Positions 25,979-34,921 of a stretch of 52,305 nucleotides of DNA are shown piece by piece. The notes under the pieces were generated by a model. That model was not told the DNA's origin. It ran no database searches and saw only the letters and a list, made by a program, of their open reading frames with translations. The stretch covers positions 1-52,305 of the forward strand of contig NZ_VJMG01000049.1 of the NCBI RefSeq assembly GCF_007004135.1. The letters are read 5' to 3'. Each line of letters starts with the position of its first letter. Within the stretch, counting starts at the first letter, position 1. The translations under genes were made by a program, and so were the position numbers. This DNA is from Affinirhizobium straminoryzae (lineage in GTDB: Bacteria; Pseudomonadota; Alphaproteobacteria; Rhizobiales; Rhizobiaceae).

Positions 25979-26055
25979 TGGTACGGTTGAGTGGAGTTGA
26001 ACCACTGACCTCAGGTGCCACAAACCTGCGCTCTAACCAACTGAGCTACAACCGC
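25979..26055 (-). tRNA. tRNA-His (GTG)
   Basis: Minus-strand cloverleaf, 77 nt including an encoded CCA. Acceptor GCGGTTG pairs with CAACCGT; D stem GCTC/GAGC; anticodon stem CAGGT/ACCTG with loop TTGTGGC (anticodon GTG, His); T stem AGTGG/CCACT with TTCAACT loop. The base 5' of the acceptor is T, not G, the first pair is G:U, and the discriminator is A, as is typical of alphaproteobacterial tRNA-His, which lacks the otherwise universal G-1. Confidence 0.95.
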
Positions 26056-26160
26056 ACACCGCCGCCAGCAAGGCCGGCTGCGTCTGGGGCGTGACATAAA
26101 AGCATTGTCTGCGTTTTGCAAGCCCCGAATTGCCGCGCCACCGCAAAAAATGCGAAGACG

Positions 26161-26186
26161 AAAAAGCCGGGCGCTGCGGCCCGGCT
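26161..26186 (-). terminator. Rho-independent terminator of the phasin gene
   Basis: Minus strand AGCCGGGC, short loop, GCCCGGCT, then T4-5, beginning 33 bp after the phasin stop. Confidence 0.8.
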
Positions 26187-26218
26187 GCATTCTTGTTTGT
26201 CCGCCGACAGGCGCCTGA

Positions 26219-26665
26219 TCAGGCGGCCTTGAACTGCGACATGACCTTTTCGGCAGCTTCCTTGCCGGGCTTGGAAACCTCTTCCGCCAGCTTGCGGGCG
26301 GCTTCCTGCATGGCCTTGGCCTGCTCGACAGTCAGTTCCGCCTGCTTGCGGAAGAAGCCGGTCTGCAGTTCGACCAGTTCAGCTACGGACTTCACACCGA
26401 GCAGGGCTTCCATGTGGGACAGCGACAGATCGGCATTGGTGCGCAGCGCGTCGATGGCCTTCAGGCCGAGTTCGACCGAACCGGCCTGAGCCGTCTGCAT
26501 CGTGGATTCCACGGTTTTCGTCGCTTCTTCAGCGGCCGTCTTCAGCTTGCCGAACGCTTCACGGGACTGGGCGGCACCCTTTTCAGCGATATCGCGGAAA
26601 CCTTCCGCAAAACGGCTCGGGTCGAATGCGGCGAAGGAAAATACGTCTTCGGTCTTGTAAGCCAT
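26219..26665 (-). CDS. Phasin-family protein
   Basis: 148 residues, predicted almost entirely helical and amphipathic (FRDIAEKGAAQSREAFGKLKTAAEEATKTVESTMQ..., then KQAELTVEQAKAMQEAARKLAEEV). Phasins coat polyhydroxyalkanoate granules in the cytoplasm and limit their size. Two ATGs six bases apart share AAGGA; the second (MAYKTEDVFSF) has the better spacing, so I use it. A terminator follows and tRNA-His lies beyond. Not every phasin_2 protein binds granules, so the role is inferred from family. Confidence 0.88.
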   Translation of the reverse strand: MAYKTEDVFSFAAFDPSRFAEGFRDIAEKGAAQSREAFGKLKTAAEEATKTVESTMQTAQAGSVELGLKAIDALRTNADLSLSHMEALLGVKSVAELVELQTGFFRKQAELTVEQAKAMQEAARKLAEEVSKPGKEAAEKVMSQFKAA

Positions 26666-26898
26666 GTTCATTGATCCTTGTTCGAACCTGGCCTCCGGTG
26701 CGGCGGCCTCATGCACACGTATATAGCGCATGGATTGTTGCATTGCAATATCGTTGTGCGGTGCAACATAAACATTTTCTGATTAACCGTGTTCGGCGAT
26801 TCCCCGCGCGGGTATGTGGACCGGACGGGGCTGGGAAGTTACTAACAATGTGTTAATCTAGTGCCGGAATGAGATCGGCACCGAGTGCAAGGCCTGCC

Positions 26899-29800
26899 AT
26901 GTCCGCTGTGCAATATCCTTTCATCGAGATCGCCGTGCACCCGCGGGTGCGGGATCATTTCGCGGCGGGCAAGGCAGTTGTTCTGTTCTCGCAGGATCTC
27001 GGCGAGGTGTTGTGGACCAACGGGCTCGGTGCACGCCTGTTCGGCAAGACGGCGATCTATGATCTGATCGACCAGGGGCCGCCGCGTCTCGACCTCATCC
27101 TGCGCCAGGCGCGCACCACGGCGCGCCAGCTTCAGGCAGTGGGCGACAGCCGCACCTTCATCATCCGCATCACCGCCGGCTTCGAACGCGTGGCCGTTCA
27201 GGCGCTGTGCGAACTGGTCGCCCTGCCTGATGGGGAAAGGGCCGTTCTTCTGGCCGTGCCCGCCGCCGCACAGCCGCCGCTGACCACAGAGGCCGCCCGG
27301 CAGATGATGGACGGCTTCGACGATCCGGGCATGCATGTGGCAGTGCTCGATGGCGAGGGCCAGGTCATGTCCTCCTCCGCCGATTTCTCGCGCCTGAACC
27401 TGACGCCGCACACCGCACGCATGCTGGTGACGCTGGCCGCCAACGATCGCGACCGGCTGGTCAAGCGCCCGGTGCCGACGGCCGAAGGCTATCTGCCCGC
27501 GGCCATCGCCCGCCTGTCCGATGAGCCGGCGCTGCACCTTCTCTTCCTGGTACAGGCCGATCCGCTGGAGCGCGACCCGGCGCTTGCCACCGAAGAAAGA
27601 CAACCAGCAGCATCCGCGCCCGCCGCACCGGCCGCACCCCCGGATTTCGACGAGGCTCTCACCGCCGTTTCCGGCATCGTCGAGATGGAGGAAGAGGACG
27701 CTGCAGACACCGAAATCGTGACCGAGCCGGCCGAACCGGTACATGCGGAACAGCCGGAGACGGCGAAGGCCGATATGTCCGAGCTCCCTGTTGTGGATGT
27801 CGCGCCCGACCGCATGGGGTCGAGCGGTCGCGCCAAGCAGGAGACACCGGCTGATATCGCAGCCGAAACCGCTGCCGCTGCGCCCGCAACCGACCATCCC
27901 GCCGCGCCCGGCTTTGAATTCCGCCGCGATACCCGCGCCACCCGCTTCGTCTGGAAGATCGATGCGGATGGCTGCTTCTGCGCAGTATCCCCGGAACTGG
28001 CGGCCGCTGTCGGCCCGCATGCGGCAGAAATCATCGGTCTCGGCTTTGCCGATGTCGCGGCCCTCTTCAATCTCGATCCGGAAGGCAGGATCACGGAACT
28101 GCTGACCCGGCGTGACACCTGGTCGGGCAAGACGATCTACTGGCCCGTCGAGGGCACCAGTCTCTGCGTGCCGATCGATCTCGCAGCGCTCCCCACCTAT
28201 ACCCGAAACCGGGATTTCGACGGGTTTCGCGGCTTTGGCATCATTCGCATTGCCGATGTGCAGGAAGATCCGTTGGCGATCGGCCTTACGCTGGTGCCCG
28301 GCCCGGCAGAAGCCGAGGCGGCAGCCGAGGAGATCGTTGATCCCGACCAGCCCGAACGTGCCTGGGTGGAAGACGGCTGGACCGAGGACGAGACGGCCAT
28401 CACCTTCGAAGACACAGAAGATCAGCCTCCGGCAGCCGCGGAACCCGCCGCAGTCGATACAGACGCGCCTCCATCACCGGAACACACGGGCGAACACCTG
28501 ACGCAGGAACAGCCGCAGGCAGCGCAGGAAACCTCCGCCTCCGTGCATCCCTTCCCCGGCGCGGAAAAGCCGGTTCTGCGCATCGTACAGCCCGCCCTGC
28601 CCGGCAGCCCGGAAAAAGTGGTGCGCATCGAAGACCGCCGTCCTTCCGGTCGCGACAGCCTGACGCCCGTCGAACAGGCCGCCTTCCGCGAGATTGCCCG
28701 CCGCCTCGATGCCTTCCGCCGTCCCGACGCACCGGCCGAAGATGCCCCGAAGGATACAACGGCAGAGACCGGCACTAGGGCACCGGACGCGGTTTCGAAA
28801 CCCGCCGAAGCGGTCGCCGAGGACCCTGCGGTCGAGACGGAGACGCTTGTTGCGCAGCACGCTGCCGACATGGCGTCGACCGCCGGCGAAGACGAGATTG
28901 CCCCGATCATCGACGATGCCACGACGCTGGTCGATGCGGAGCCGACCGACGTCACGTCGTCCGACGTCGCCGCAGACGATGACCTTTCTCGCGCGATCCC
29001 CGATGATGAGAAGGACGCGCCGTCCGGGGACGAGGATGAGGCAGAGCCCCTTGCCTTGGAAGAGCCGCAGGCCCTTCTCGAGACCGCTGCCTTAGAAGCC
29101 GACGAGGGCCTCGACGACGCTCCGCACGCCGCCACGTTCGATGCCGATGTACCCGAGCCGGAAGAGACGGAAGACGACCGCATCTCGATGGCGGAAGCCT
29201 ATGCGCAGGTGATGAAGCCGCGCCAGCGCCCGGATCTGTCCGCCGACATTATCGACCAGATGCCGGTTGCGCTGCTGGTGCATGCCGGTGACCGGCTGAT
29301 CCATGCCAATCCGGAATTCCTGCGGCTGACCGGTTACGATTCGCTCGAAGCGCTGGCAGCCGTCGGCGGCCTCGATGCGCTGCTGCAGCGGCAGGATCTG
29401 GAGGACAAGACCTCCGAGGCCGGCGGCATGGTCGTGGTGCGCGCCGATGACAGCATCGTGCCGGTCACCGCCCGCCTGCAGACCGTGCGCTGGGAACAGG
29501 CAACCGTCCTGATCCTCGCCCTGATGCCGGTGAAGGACGCGGCCGAAAAGGCGCCGGCGGAAGACCCGGCGCGGCAGGCCGACCGCGTATCCCGCATGGC
29601 CGTCGAGGTGGACGAGTTGCGCGCCATTCTCGACACCGCCACCGATGGCGTCGTCATCATCGGCAGCGAGGGGGAGATCCGCTCGATGAACCGGGCGGCG
29701 AGCGCGCTTTTCAACTACGACAATGACGAGACGGCCGGCAAACCTTTCGTCATGCTGTTTGCCCATGAGAGCCAGAAATCGGTGATGGATTACCTCGCCG

Positions 29801-30714
29801 GTCTCGCAGGCCATGGCGTCGCGAGCCTGCTGAACGACGGGCGCGAGGTGATCGGCCGCGAAGCCTCCGGCGGCTTCCTGCCGCTGTTCATGACGATCGG
29901 CCACCTCACCTCGTCCAACGGCTATTGCGCCGTGATCCGCGACATCACCCAGTGGAAGCGCACGGAAGAGGAGTTGCGCAATGCCAAGCGGGCGGCGGAA
30001 ACCGCCAATGCACACAAGAGCGATTTCCTCGCCCATGTGAGCCACGAGATCCGCACGCCGCTCAACGCCATCATCGGCTTTGCCGACATGATGGCGACCG
30101 AACGGCTCGGCCCCCTCGGCCATCCGCGCTATGTGGAATATGCCAATGACATTGGCCGCTCCGGTCGCCACGTGCTCGACATCGTCAATGACCTTCTCGA
30201 CATTTCCAAGATCGAGGCGGGCGAGATGGATCTCGATTTCTCGGCCGTTGGCCTCAACGAGACGGTGGCGGAAGCGGTTTCCCTGGTGCAGCCGCAGGCC
30301 AATGGCCAGCGGGTGATCATCCGCACCGCGCTCTCCCAGTCAGTGCCGCCGGTGGTGGCCGATCTGCGCTCGATCAAGCAGATCATCCTCAACATTCTCT
30401 CGAATGCCATCCGCTTCACGCCGTCGGGCGGCCAGATCGTGGTCTCCACCGCTTACGAGGCCAATGGCGCCGTGGTGCTGCGCATCCGCGATACCGGCAT
30501 CGGCATGACGCGGGCGGAACTGGAACTGGCGATGAAGCCCTTCCGGCAGGTGGCGGGCGGCACGCGCAAGCGCGGCGATGGCACCGGCCTTGGCCTGCCG
30601 CTGACCAAGGCGATGGTGGATGCCAACCGCGCCGCCTTTGCCATTCACTCGGCCCCGAACGAGGGCACGCTGGTGGAAGTGACATTCCCCTCACCCCGCG
30701 TGCTCGCCACCTGA
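26899..30714 (+). CDS. cbrA: PAS-domain sensor histidine kinase, CbrA/PdhS type
   Basis: About 1271 residues, no TM segment, so cytoplasmic. Order: N-terminal region beginning FIEIAVHPRVRDHF; a long acidic, Ala/Pro/Glu-rich and probably disordered stretch (about residues 230-340 and 450-775); PAS 1 (IIDQMPVALLVHAGDRLIHANPEFLRLTGY, from about 780); PAS 2 (LRAILDTATDGVVIIGSEG, about 905); HisKA with phospho-acceptor His near 1049 in FLAHVSHEIRTPLNAIIGF; HATPase with N box NILSNAIRF and GDGTGLGLPLTKAMV. The HisKA wording is that of PleC/DivJ/PdhS kinases that act on DivK and so on CtrA and the cell cycle; gene context fits S. meliloti CbrA (from memory). The ATG at 26899 has AAGG six bases before it; 26869 is an alternative. 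Confidence 0.8.
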   Translation: MSAVQYPFIEIAVHPRVRDHFAAGKAVVLFSQDLGEVLWTNGLGARLFGKTAIYDLIDQGPPRLDLILRQARTTARQLQAVGDSRTFIIRITAGFERVAVQALCELVALPDGERAVLLAVPAAAQPPLTTEAARQMMDGFDDPGMHVAVLDGEGQVMSSSADFSRLNLTPHTARMLVTLAANDRDRLVKRPVPTAEGYLPAAIARLSDEPALHLLFLVQADPLERDPALATEERQPAASAPAAPAAPPDFDEALTAVSGIVEMEEEDAADTEIVTEPAEPVHAEQPETAKADMSELPVVDVAPDRMGSSGRAKQETPADIAAETAAAAPATDHPAAPGFEFRRDTRATRFVWKIDADGCFCAVSPELAAAVGPHAAEIIGLGFADVAALFNLDPEGRITELLTRRDTWSGKTIYWPVEGTSLCVPIDLAALPTYTRNRDFDGFRGFGIIRIADVQEDPLAIGLTLVPGPAEAEAAAEEIVDPDQPERAWVEDGWTEDETAITFEDTEDQPPAAAEPAAVDTDAPPSPEHTGEHLTQEQPQAAQETSASVHPFPGAEKPVLRIVQPALPGSPEKVVRIEDRRPSGRDSLTPVEQAAFREIARRLDAFRRPDAPAEDAPKDTTAETGTRAPDAVSKPAEAVAEDPAVETETLVAQHAADMASTAGEDEIAPIIDDATTLVDAEPTDVTSSDVAADDDLSRAIPDDEKDAPSGDEDEAEPLALEEPQALLETAALEADEGLDDAPHAATFDADVPEPEETEDDRISMAEAYAQVMKPRQRPDLSADIIDQMPVALLVHAGDRLIHANPEFLRLTGYDSLEALAAVGGLDALLQRQDLEDKTSEAGGMVVVRADDSIVPVTARLQTVRWEQATVLILALMPVKDAAEKAPAEDPARQADRVSRMAVEVDELRAILDTATDGVVIIGSEGEIRSMNRAASALFNYDNDETAGKPFVMLFAHESQKSVMDYLAGLAGHGVASLLNDGREVIGREASGGFLPLFMTIGHLTSSNGYCAVIRDITQWKRTEEELRNAKRAAETANAHKSDFLAHVSHEIRTPLNAIIGFADMMATERLGPLGHPRYVEYANDIGRSGRHVLDIVNDLLDISKIEAGEMDLDFSAVGLNETVAEAVSLVQPQANGQRVIIRTALSQSVPPVVADLRSIKQIILNILSNAIRFTPSGGQIVVSTAYEANGAVVLRIRDTGIGMTRAELELAMKPFRQVAGGTRKRGDGTGLGLPLTKAMVDANRAAFAIHSAPNEGTLVEVTFPSPRVLAT

Positions 30715-30752
30715 TCCGGGGTGGCTTGCCATGCCGGTAGCAGCCCCGCTGC

Positions 30753-30776
30753 CGCAAAAGGCGTTTGTCTTTTGCG
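30753..30776 (+). terminator. Hairpin after cbrA
   Basis: CGCAAAAG (30753-30760) pairs perfectly with CTTTTGCG (30769-30776), eight-base loop, 38 bp after the kinase stop. No separate T tract, so a weak terminator at best. Confidence 0.4.
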
Positions 30777-30837
30777 ACGGATGCTGTAGGCCTTCGGCAC
30801 CGACATCATGAGGCATTGGAGAAGAGGGGAACCGGCC

Positions 30838-32499
30838 TTGCAGCTTGCTCGCCAGAGGCAGATGCGTGTGGCGCGACAGGATACGCGCCCCTTTTCGGTC
30901 CTGTCGGGGTTGGTCGCGGCCCTTGCCGTGATGCCGGTGGCAGCCGTGGTATGGATCGCAGCCTTCGGCGGCTTCGAAAGCCTGCAGCATGTGCTTGTCA
31001 ACGTGCTGCCGCGGGCAACCGGCCGCACGCTGATGCTGGTCGTTTTCACCGGTCTCGTCACCAGCCTGTTCGGCATCGTCACGGCCTGGCTCGTCACTAC
31101 CTTCGATTTTCCGCTGCGACGTGTGCTGTCGGTGGCACTGGTGCTGCCGCTCGCCATCCCGTCCTATATCGCGGCCTACACTTTTTCCGAGTTTCTCGAT
31201 TTCACCGGACCGCTGCAGACGGGTTACCGTGCGTTCTTCGGCTTCAAGTCCGCCCGCGACTACTGGTTTCCGGATGTCCGCTCGCTGGGCGGCGCCGTGC
31301 TGGTGATGTCCTCGGTGCTCTATCCTTACGTCTACCTCGCCTGCCGTTCGAATTTCCTGATGCAGGGGCGCGCCGCCGCCGATGTGGCCCGCACGCTGGG
31401 CGCCGGTCCCTTGCGCACCATCCTGCGCATCCAGCTTCCCATGGCGCGGCCGGCGCTGATGATCGGGCTGACGCTGGTCAGCATGGAGACGCTGAACGAT
31501 ATCGGCGCGGTGGAATATCTCGGCGTCAACACGCTGACCTTCTCCATCTACGATGCCTGGCTGAACCGCGGCAGCCTCGGCGGCGCCGCCCAGCTTTCGG
31601 TGGTATTGCTCGTCATCGTCGCCGGACTGATTGCCGTGGAGAGGCTTGCCCGGCGGCGCCAGCGCTTCGTCGCAAACCGCACCACGGCAAGCGTCAACGA
31701 CCAGATCCGTCCGCCGCTTGGGGGCATGAAGCGGTGGTTGGCCATCGTCACATGCCTGCTGCCGGTCGCCTTAGGCTTCGTGCTGCCGGTCGCCATGCTG
31801 CTGAGCTATGCCTTCAAGCGTATCGACCTGCTGCATGATCCGCGACTGATGAAGGCGCTGTGGCACAGCGTCACCGTCTCCGGCGCCACGGCGCTTGCGA
31901 CCGTGCTGATCGGCTTCATCCTTGCCTATACCGTGCGCACCCGCGGCGGAGCGTTGAGCGGCCTTGCCGGACGGCTGGCCTCGCTCGGCTATGGCATGCC
32001 GGGTACGGTACTGGCGATCGGCGTGCTGGTGCCGCTCGCCGCCTTCGACAATGCGCTGGATGCCTGGCTGCGCAGCCATGTCGGCATCTCCACCGGGCTT
32101 CTCTTGTCCGGCACCGGTTTTGCCATCTTCTATGCCTGCACCGTACGCTTTCTCACCATGGCGGAAGGCACGGTGGATTCCGGTTTCCAGAAGCTGTCGC
32201 CGCATCTGGACATGGCGGCACGCACGCTGGGGCGCAGCCGGCTCAGAACGCTGACCGGCGTGCTTCTGCCCAACATGCGCCCGGCGCTTCTGACGGCGGC
32301 ACTGTTCGTCTTCGTGGAATCGACGAAGGAATTGTCTGCCACCATCCTTTTGCGGCCATTCAATTTCAACACCCTCGCCACTCTCGTCTATGAGGATGCC
32401 TCGCGCGCGCAGATCGAGAAGGCCTCGATCCCGTCGCTGATCATCGTGCTGGTCGGGCTCATTCCGGTGCTGCTGGTGTCGCGCTCGATGGAACGCTGA
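30838..32499 (+). CDS. fbpB: Fe(3+)-type ABC transporter permease (two fused permease halves)
   Basis: About 553 residues with roughly twelve TM helices in two BPD_transp_1 repeats, each with an EAA loop (AADVARTLGAGPLRTILRIQLPMARPA and MAARTLGRSRLRTLTGVLLPNMRPA). This fused layout is typical of FbpB/SfuB/FutB ferric importers, where one polypeptide supplies both halves of the channel. No ATPase or binding protein is adjacent; the RirA-linked binding protein at 20.4 kb is the obvious partner. Start uncertain: a TTG at 30838 follows GAGGGG, while ATGs at 30808 and 30862 have poor spacing or no site. Confidence 0.85.
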   Translation: MQLARQRQMRVARQDTRPFSVLSGLVAALAVMPVAAVVWIAAFGGFESLQHVLVNVLPRATGRTLMLVVFTGLVTSLFGIVTAWLVTTFDFPLRRVLSVALVLPLAIPSYIAAYTFSEFLDFTGPLQTGYRAFFGFKSARDYWFPDVRSLGGAVLVMSSVLYPYVYLACRSNFLMQGRAAADVARTLGAGPLRTILRIQLPMARPALMIGLTLVSMETLNDIGAVEYLGVNTLTFSIYDAWLNRGSLGGAAQLSVVLLVIVAGLIAVERLARRRQRFVANRTTASVNDQIRPPLGGMKRWLAIVTCLLPVALGFVLPVAMLLSYAFKRIDLLHDPRLMKALWHSVTVSGATALATVLIGFILAYTVRTRGGALSGLAGRLASLGYGMPGTVLAIGVLVPLAAFDNALDAWLRSHVGISTGLLLSGTGFAIFYACTVRFLTMAEGTVDSGFQKLSPHLDMAARTLGRSRLRTLTGVLLPNMRPALLTAALFVFVESTKELSATILLRPFNFNTLATLVYEDASRAQIEKASIPSLIIVLVGLIPVLLVSRSMER

Positions 32500-32659
32500 C
32501 GGTCGATATTTGGCCCGTCTGGCCGATATCCGGCCCTTGGATCGGCGGATTTGACGCGCATGTTTGCAAGCCGCTGACAATTCCGATAACGAAACGCACG
32601 GCTTCAGGCCTTGTCACCCCTTAACTCCCGTCATCCAGCAGAGAGATGGCCAAAGACGC

Positions 32660-34486
32660 ATGATCGACCTGTCACCGCGCAACCGGACATCTCGCATGGC
32701 GCTTGTCGTCGTGGCGGGTATTCTGGTCGTCGTGGTGCTGTTCCGAATCCTGTCACCGGTGCTGGTGTCGTCCGCGCTGGTGCGCGAGCGGGTGGAAACG
32801 GCCGTGGAGGACTGGCTCGGCCACGACGTGACAATCGACAGCGTGCCGCAGCTGGAATTCTGGCCGCGTCCCATGGTGCGCCTGCGTGGCATCGTGATCC
32901 GCCAGGAAGACAGGCCGGGCTCGCCGGTTCTCGGGCATATCGCCGAACTCTCCGCCAGTTTCAGCCTGCTGAAGGCGCTGACGGGCAATCCGGTCTTTCA
33001 CAACTTCGCGCTCGTACAGCCGGACATCACGGTGCATACGGGTGCGGGCGGTCAGCTGAACTGGTCCAACCAGGGTCTGCTCGGCGCAGCCGTGCGCCAC
33101 GCCATCAGCACCGATACGGCAGAAAAGGCACGGCCGCTGAACGATGCGGAAATCGGCGATGTGTCGATCTCCAACGGCCGCCTGGTCATCGACAGCAGCG
33201 ACGGGCGCAGCCTGACACTTGAGCAGATCAATGGCACGCTCGACTGGGACGAGCTATCGGCACCGGCACGCCTGCGGGCACGGTCGCTGGTGCGCGGCGT
33301 GCTGCTGGATATTGATCTTTCCACCGCCCAGCCCCTGCAACTGCTGGGCGGCGCCAGCGCAAGCCTGGACCTGGCCTTGAACTCCAGCCTCATCACCGCG
33401 CGCTTTTCAGGCCGCGCGGACCTCACCCGCAGCGCCTTCCTCTCCGGCGACCTGCAGCTGACCATCCCCAAGATGGCCGAGGTCGTGCGCTGGGCAAACC
33501 TGCCGATCCACACCGCCGATGCGCTGCACGACATCACGCTTTCCGCACGGTTGGTGACCCTTGAGCGGGTGATGCGCTTCGACCAGCTGACGATTGCCGC
33601 CAATGGCACATCCGGTACCGGGGTGATGGATCTCGCCATGGCGACCGACACCCAGCCGCCGCGAGTGAGCGGAACGCTTGCCTTCGACCGGATGGACCTC
33701 CGTTCGCTCGCGCATGCGATCTCCAGCGACCGGCAGGATGCCGGCCCCGTCGATCCTGCCCGTGAGGCGCCCTTCGAGCGCCAGCTCGGTTTCGATGCCC
33801 GCTTCTCCGTGAAGACCGCACGCTACGGCCCGCTGGTGCTGACCGATGCTGCCGTCAGCCTGCTGTCGGATGCGAAGCGGGCAGAGGTAGAGATCCTCGA
33901 CAGCACAGCGCTGGGCGGCAGCCTGACCGGCCAGATCAGCATGCGGCTGACACCGAAGCCCGCCACCAAGATCCGGCTCTCGGCGCGCAATGTGGAATTC
34001 GATGCACTCGCCAAACAGCTTTCCCTGCCGGGATCGCTGATCATCGCCCCCGCATCCATCGATCTGGACCTCGACCTGTCCAAGCCGCTGTTTCTGGCGA
34101 AGCCAGACGACGTGACGGGCACCATGCATTTCTCTGCCGCGACCGGCCAGATCCCCGCGCTCGATCTGGACGCCTTCCGCACGCTCGCCTCCGGCACCGG
34201 CTATTTCACGCTCGACAAGGCCCGCGACGGCCATACCGATTTCAACAGCCTCGATCTTCAGGCGGATTTCACCGCCGGCAGCGCCCGCATCCGGCAGGCA
34301 ACCATCGATGGAAGCAGCTATGTGATGCATCTGAGCGGCGTCGTGCCCTATCAGACCAGAAGCCTGTCGCTGATTGCCGTGATCGACAGCAAGACGGGCG
34401 CGGCCTCGCACCGCGCCTTCATCGGCGGCGCATGGCCGAACCCGATCATCTGGCCGGCACCGGCCGGTACGCCAGCCAAGCCGTAA
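32660..34486 (+). CDS. AsmA-family protein
   Basis: 608 residues. One N-terminal TM anchor (ALVVVAGILVVVVLFRIL, about residues 13-33) followed by a long periplasmic beta-rich region with the AsmA signature after it (VRERVETAVEDWLGHDVTIDSVPQLEFWPRPMVRLRGIVI) and AsmA_2-like repeats to the end. AsmA-like proteins are implicated in lipid transport and outer-membrane biogenesis. The start at 32660 is the first ATG that keeps the anchor near the N-terminus; the ribosome binding site is weak (GAGAG too far), and an ATG at 32696 is the alternative. Followed by a stress-type promoter and a DUF378 gene. Confidence 0.82.
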   Translation: MIDLSPRNRTSRMALVVVAGILVVVVLFRILSPVLVSSALVRERVETAVEDWLGHDVTIDSVPQLEFWPRPMVRLRGIVIRQEDRPGSPVLGHIAELSASFSLLKALTGNPVFHNFALVQPDITVHTGAGGQLNWSNQGLLGAAVRHAISTDTAEKARPLNDAEIGDVSISNGRLVIDSSDGRSLTLEQINGTLDWDELSAPARLRARSLVRGVLLDIDLSTAQPLQLLGGASASLDLALNSSLITARFSGRADLTRSAFLSGDLQLTIPKMAEVVRWANLPIHTADALHDITLSARLVTLERVMRFDQLTIAANGTSGTGVMDLAMATDTQPPRVSGTLAFDRMDLRSLAHAISSDRQDAGPVDPAREAPFERQLGFDARFSVKTARYGPLVLTDAAVSLLSDAKRAEVEILDSTALGGSLTGQISMRLTPKPATKIRLSARNVEFDALAKQLSLPGSLIIAPASIDLDLDLSKPLFLAKPDDVTGTMHFSAATGQIPALDLDAFRTLASGTGYFTLDKARDGHTDFNSLDLQADFTAGSARIRQATIDGSSYVMHLSGVVPYQTRSLSLIAVIDSKTGAASHRAFIGGAWPNPIIWPAPAGTPAKP

Positions 34487-34521
34487 GGGCAAGCCCCTCA
34501 AGCACAACCTTTCGCCGCCCA

Positions 34522-34546
34522 GGAACAATGCCGGCAAGGAAAGGTT
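34522..34546 (+). promoter_or_regulatory. EcfG-type promoter of the DUF378 gene
   Basis: GGAAC (34522-34526), 16-base spacer, GGTT (34543-34546), 33 bp before the ATG. Same architecture and the same GGTT -10 as the katN promoter. Confidence 0.6.
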
Positions 34547-34579
34547 GGGGGAGGACAAACCTGCGGAAAGGACCTTCCC

Positions 34580-34816
34580 ATGCGCGCCCTCAACATCATA
34601 ACCCTGCTGCTCGTCATCATCGGCGGCCTCAACTGGCTTCTCGTCGGCATTGCCGATTTCGATCTCGTCGCAGCCCTGTTCGGCGGCCGGGAGGCAACGC
34701 TCGCCACCCTCGTCTACGTGCTGGTCGGCCTGTCGGCCCTGTGGCAGTTGATCCCGTTCACCCGCGCCCTCTCGGCCGGCGAAACTTCCGCCGAAGCCCA
34801 TATCGGTCACCGCTGA
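34580..34816 (+). CDS. DUF378 family small membrane protein
   Basis: 78 residues with two TM helices: LNIITLLLVIIGGLNWLLVGI and ATLATLVYVLVGLSALWQLI, the arrangement and NWLLVG motif of the DUF378/YuzA family, whose function is unknown. The tail is short and polar. An AAAGGA site precedes the ATG, an EcfG-type promoter lies upstream, and a strong terminator follows. General-stress expression of DUF378 proteins would fit the promoter but is inferred. Confidence 0.88.
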   Translation: MRALNIITLLLVIIGGLNWLLVGIADFDLVAALFGGREATLATLVYVLVGLSALWQLIPFTRALSAGETSAEAHIGHR

Positions 34817-34854
34817 CCTGACGCGGCCTTCTCGCTGCGGCACAAACAAGAAAC

Positions 34855-34889
34855 ATGCCGGCCTCCCCCAAGGAGCGCCGGCATTTTTT
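34855..34889 (+). terminator. Rho-independent terminator after the DUF378 gene
   Basis: ATGCCGGC (34855-34862) pairs with GCCGGCAT (34877-34884) and is followed by a T run to 34889. It lies between convergent genes, so it may also serve potI. Confidence 0.8.
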
Positions 34890-34921
34890 CGCTCTGGACG
34901 GCGCCGGATCGCGACCGGACC

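Noticed and set aside
26219..26743. Longer phasin start with 26 extra residues
   Set aside because: The extension is rich in unrelated residues and the AAGGA site serves the later ATGs.
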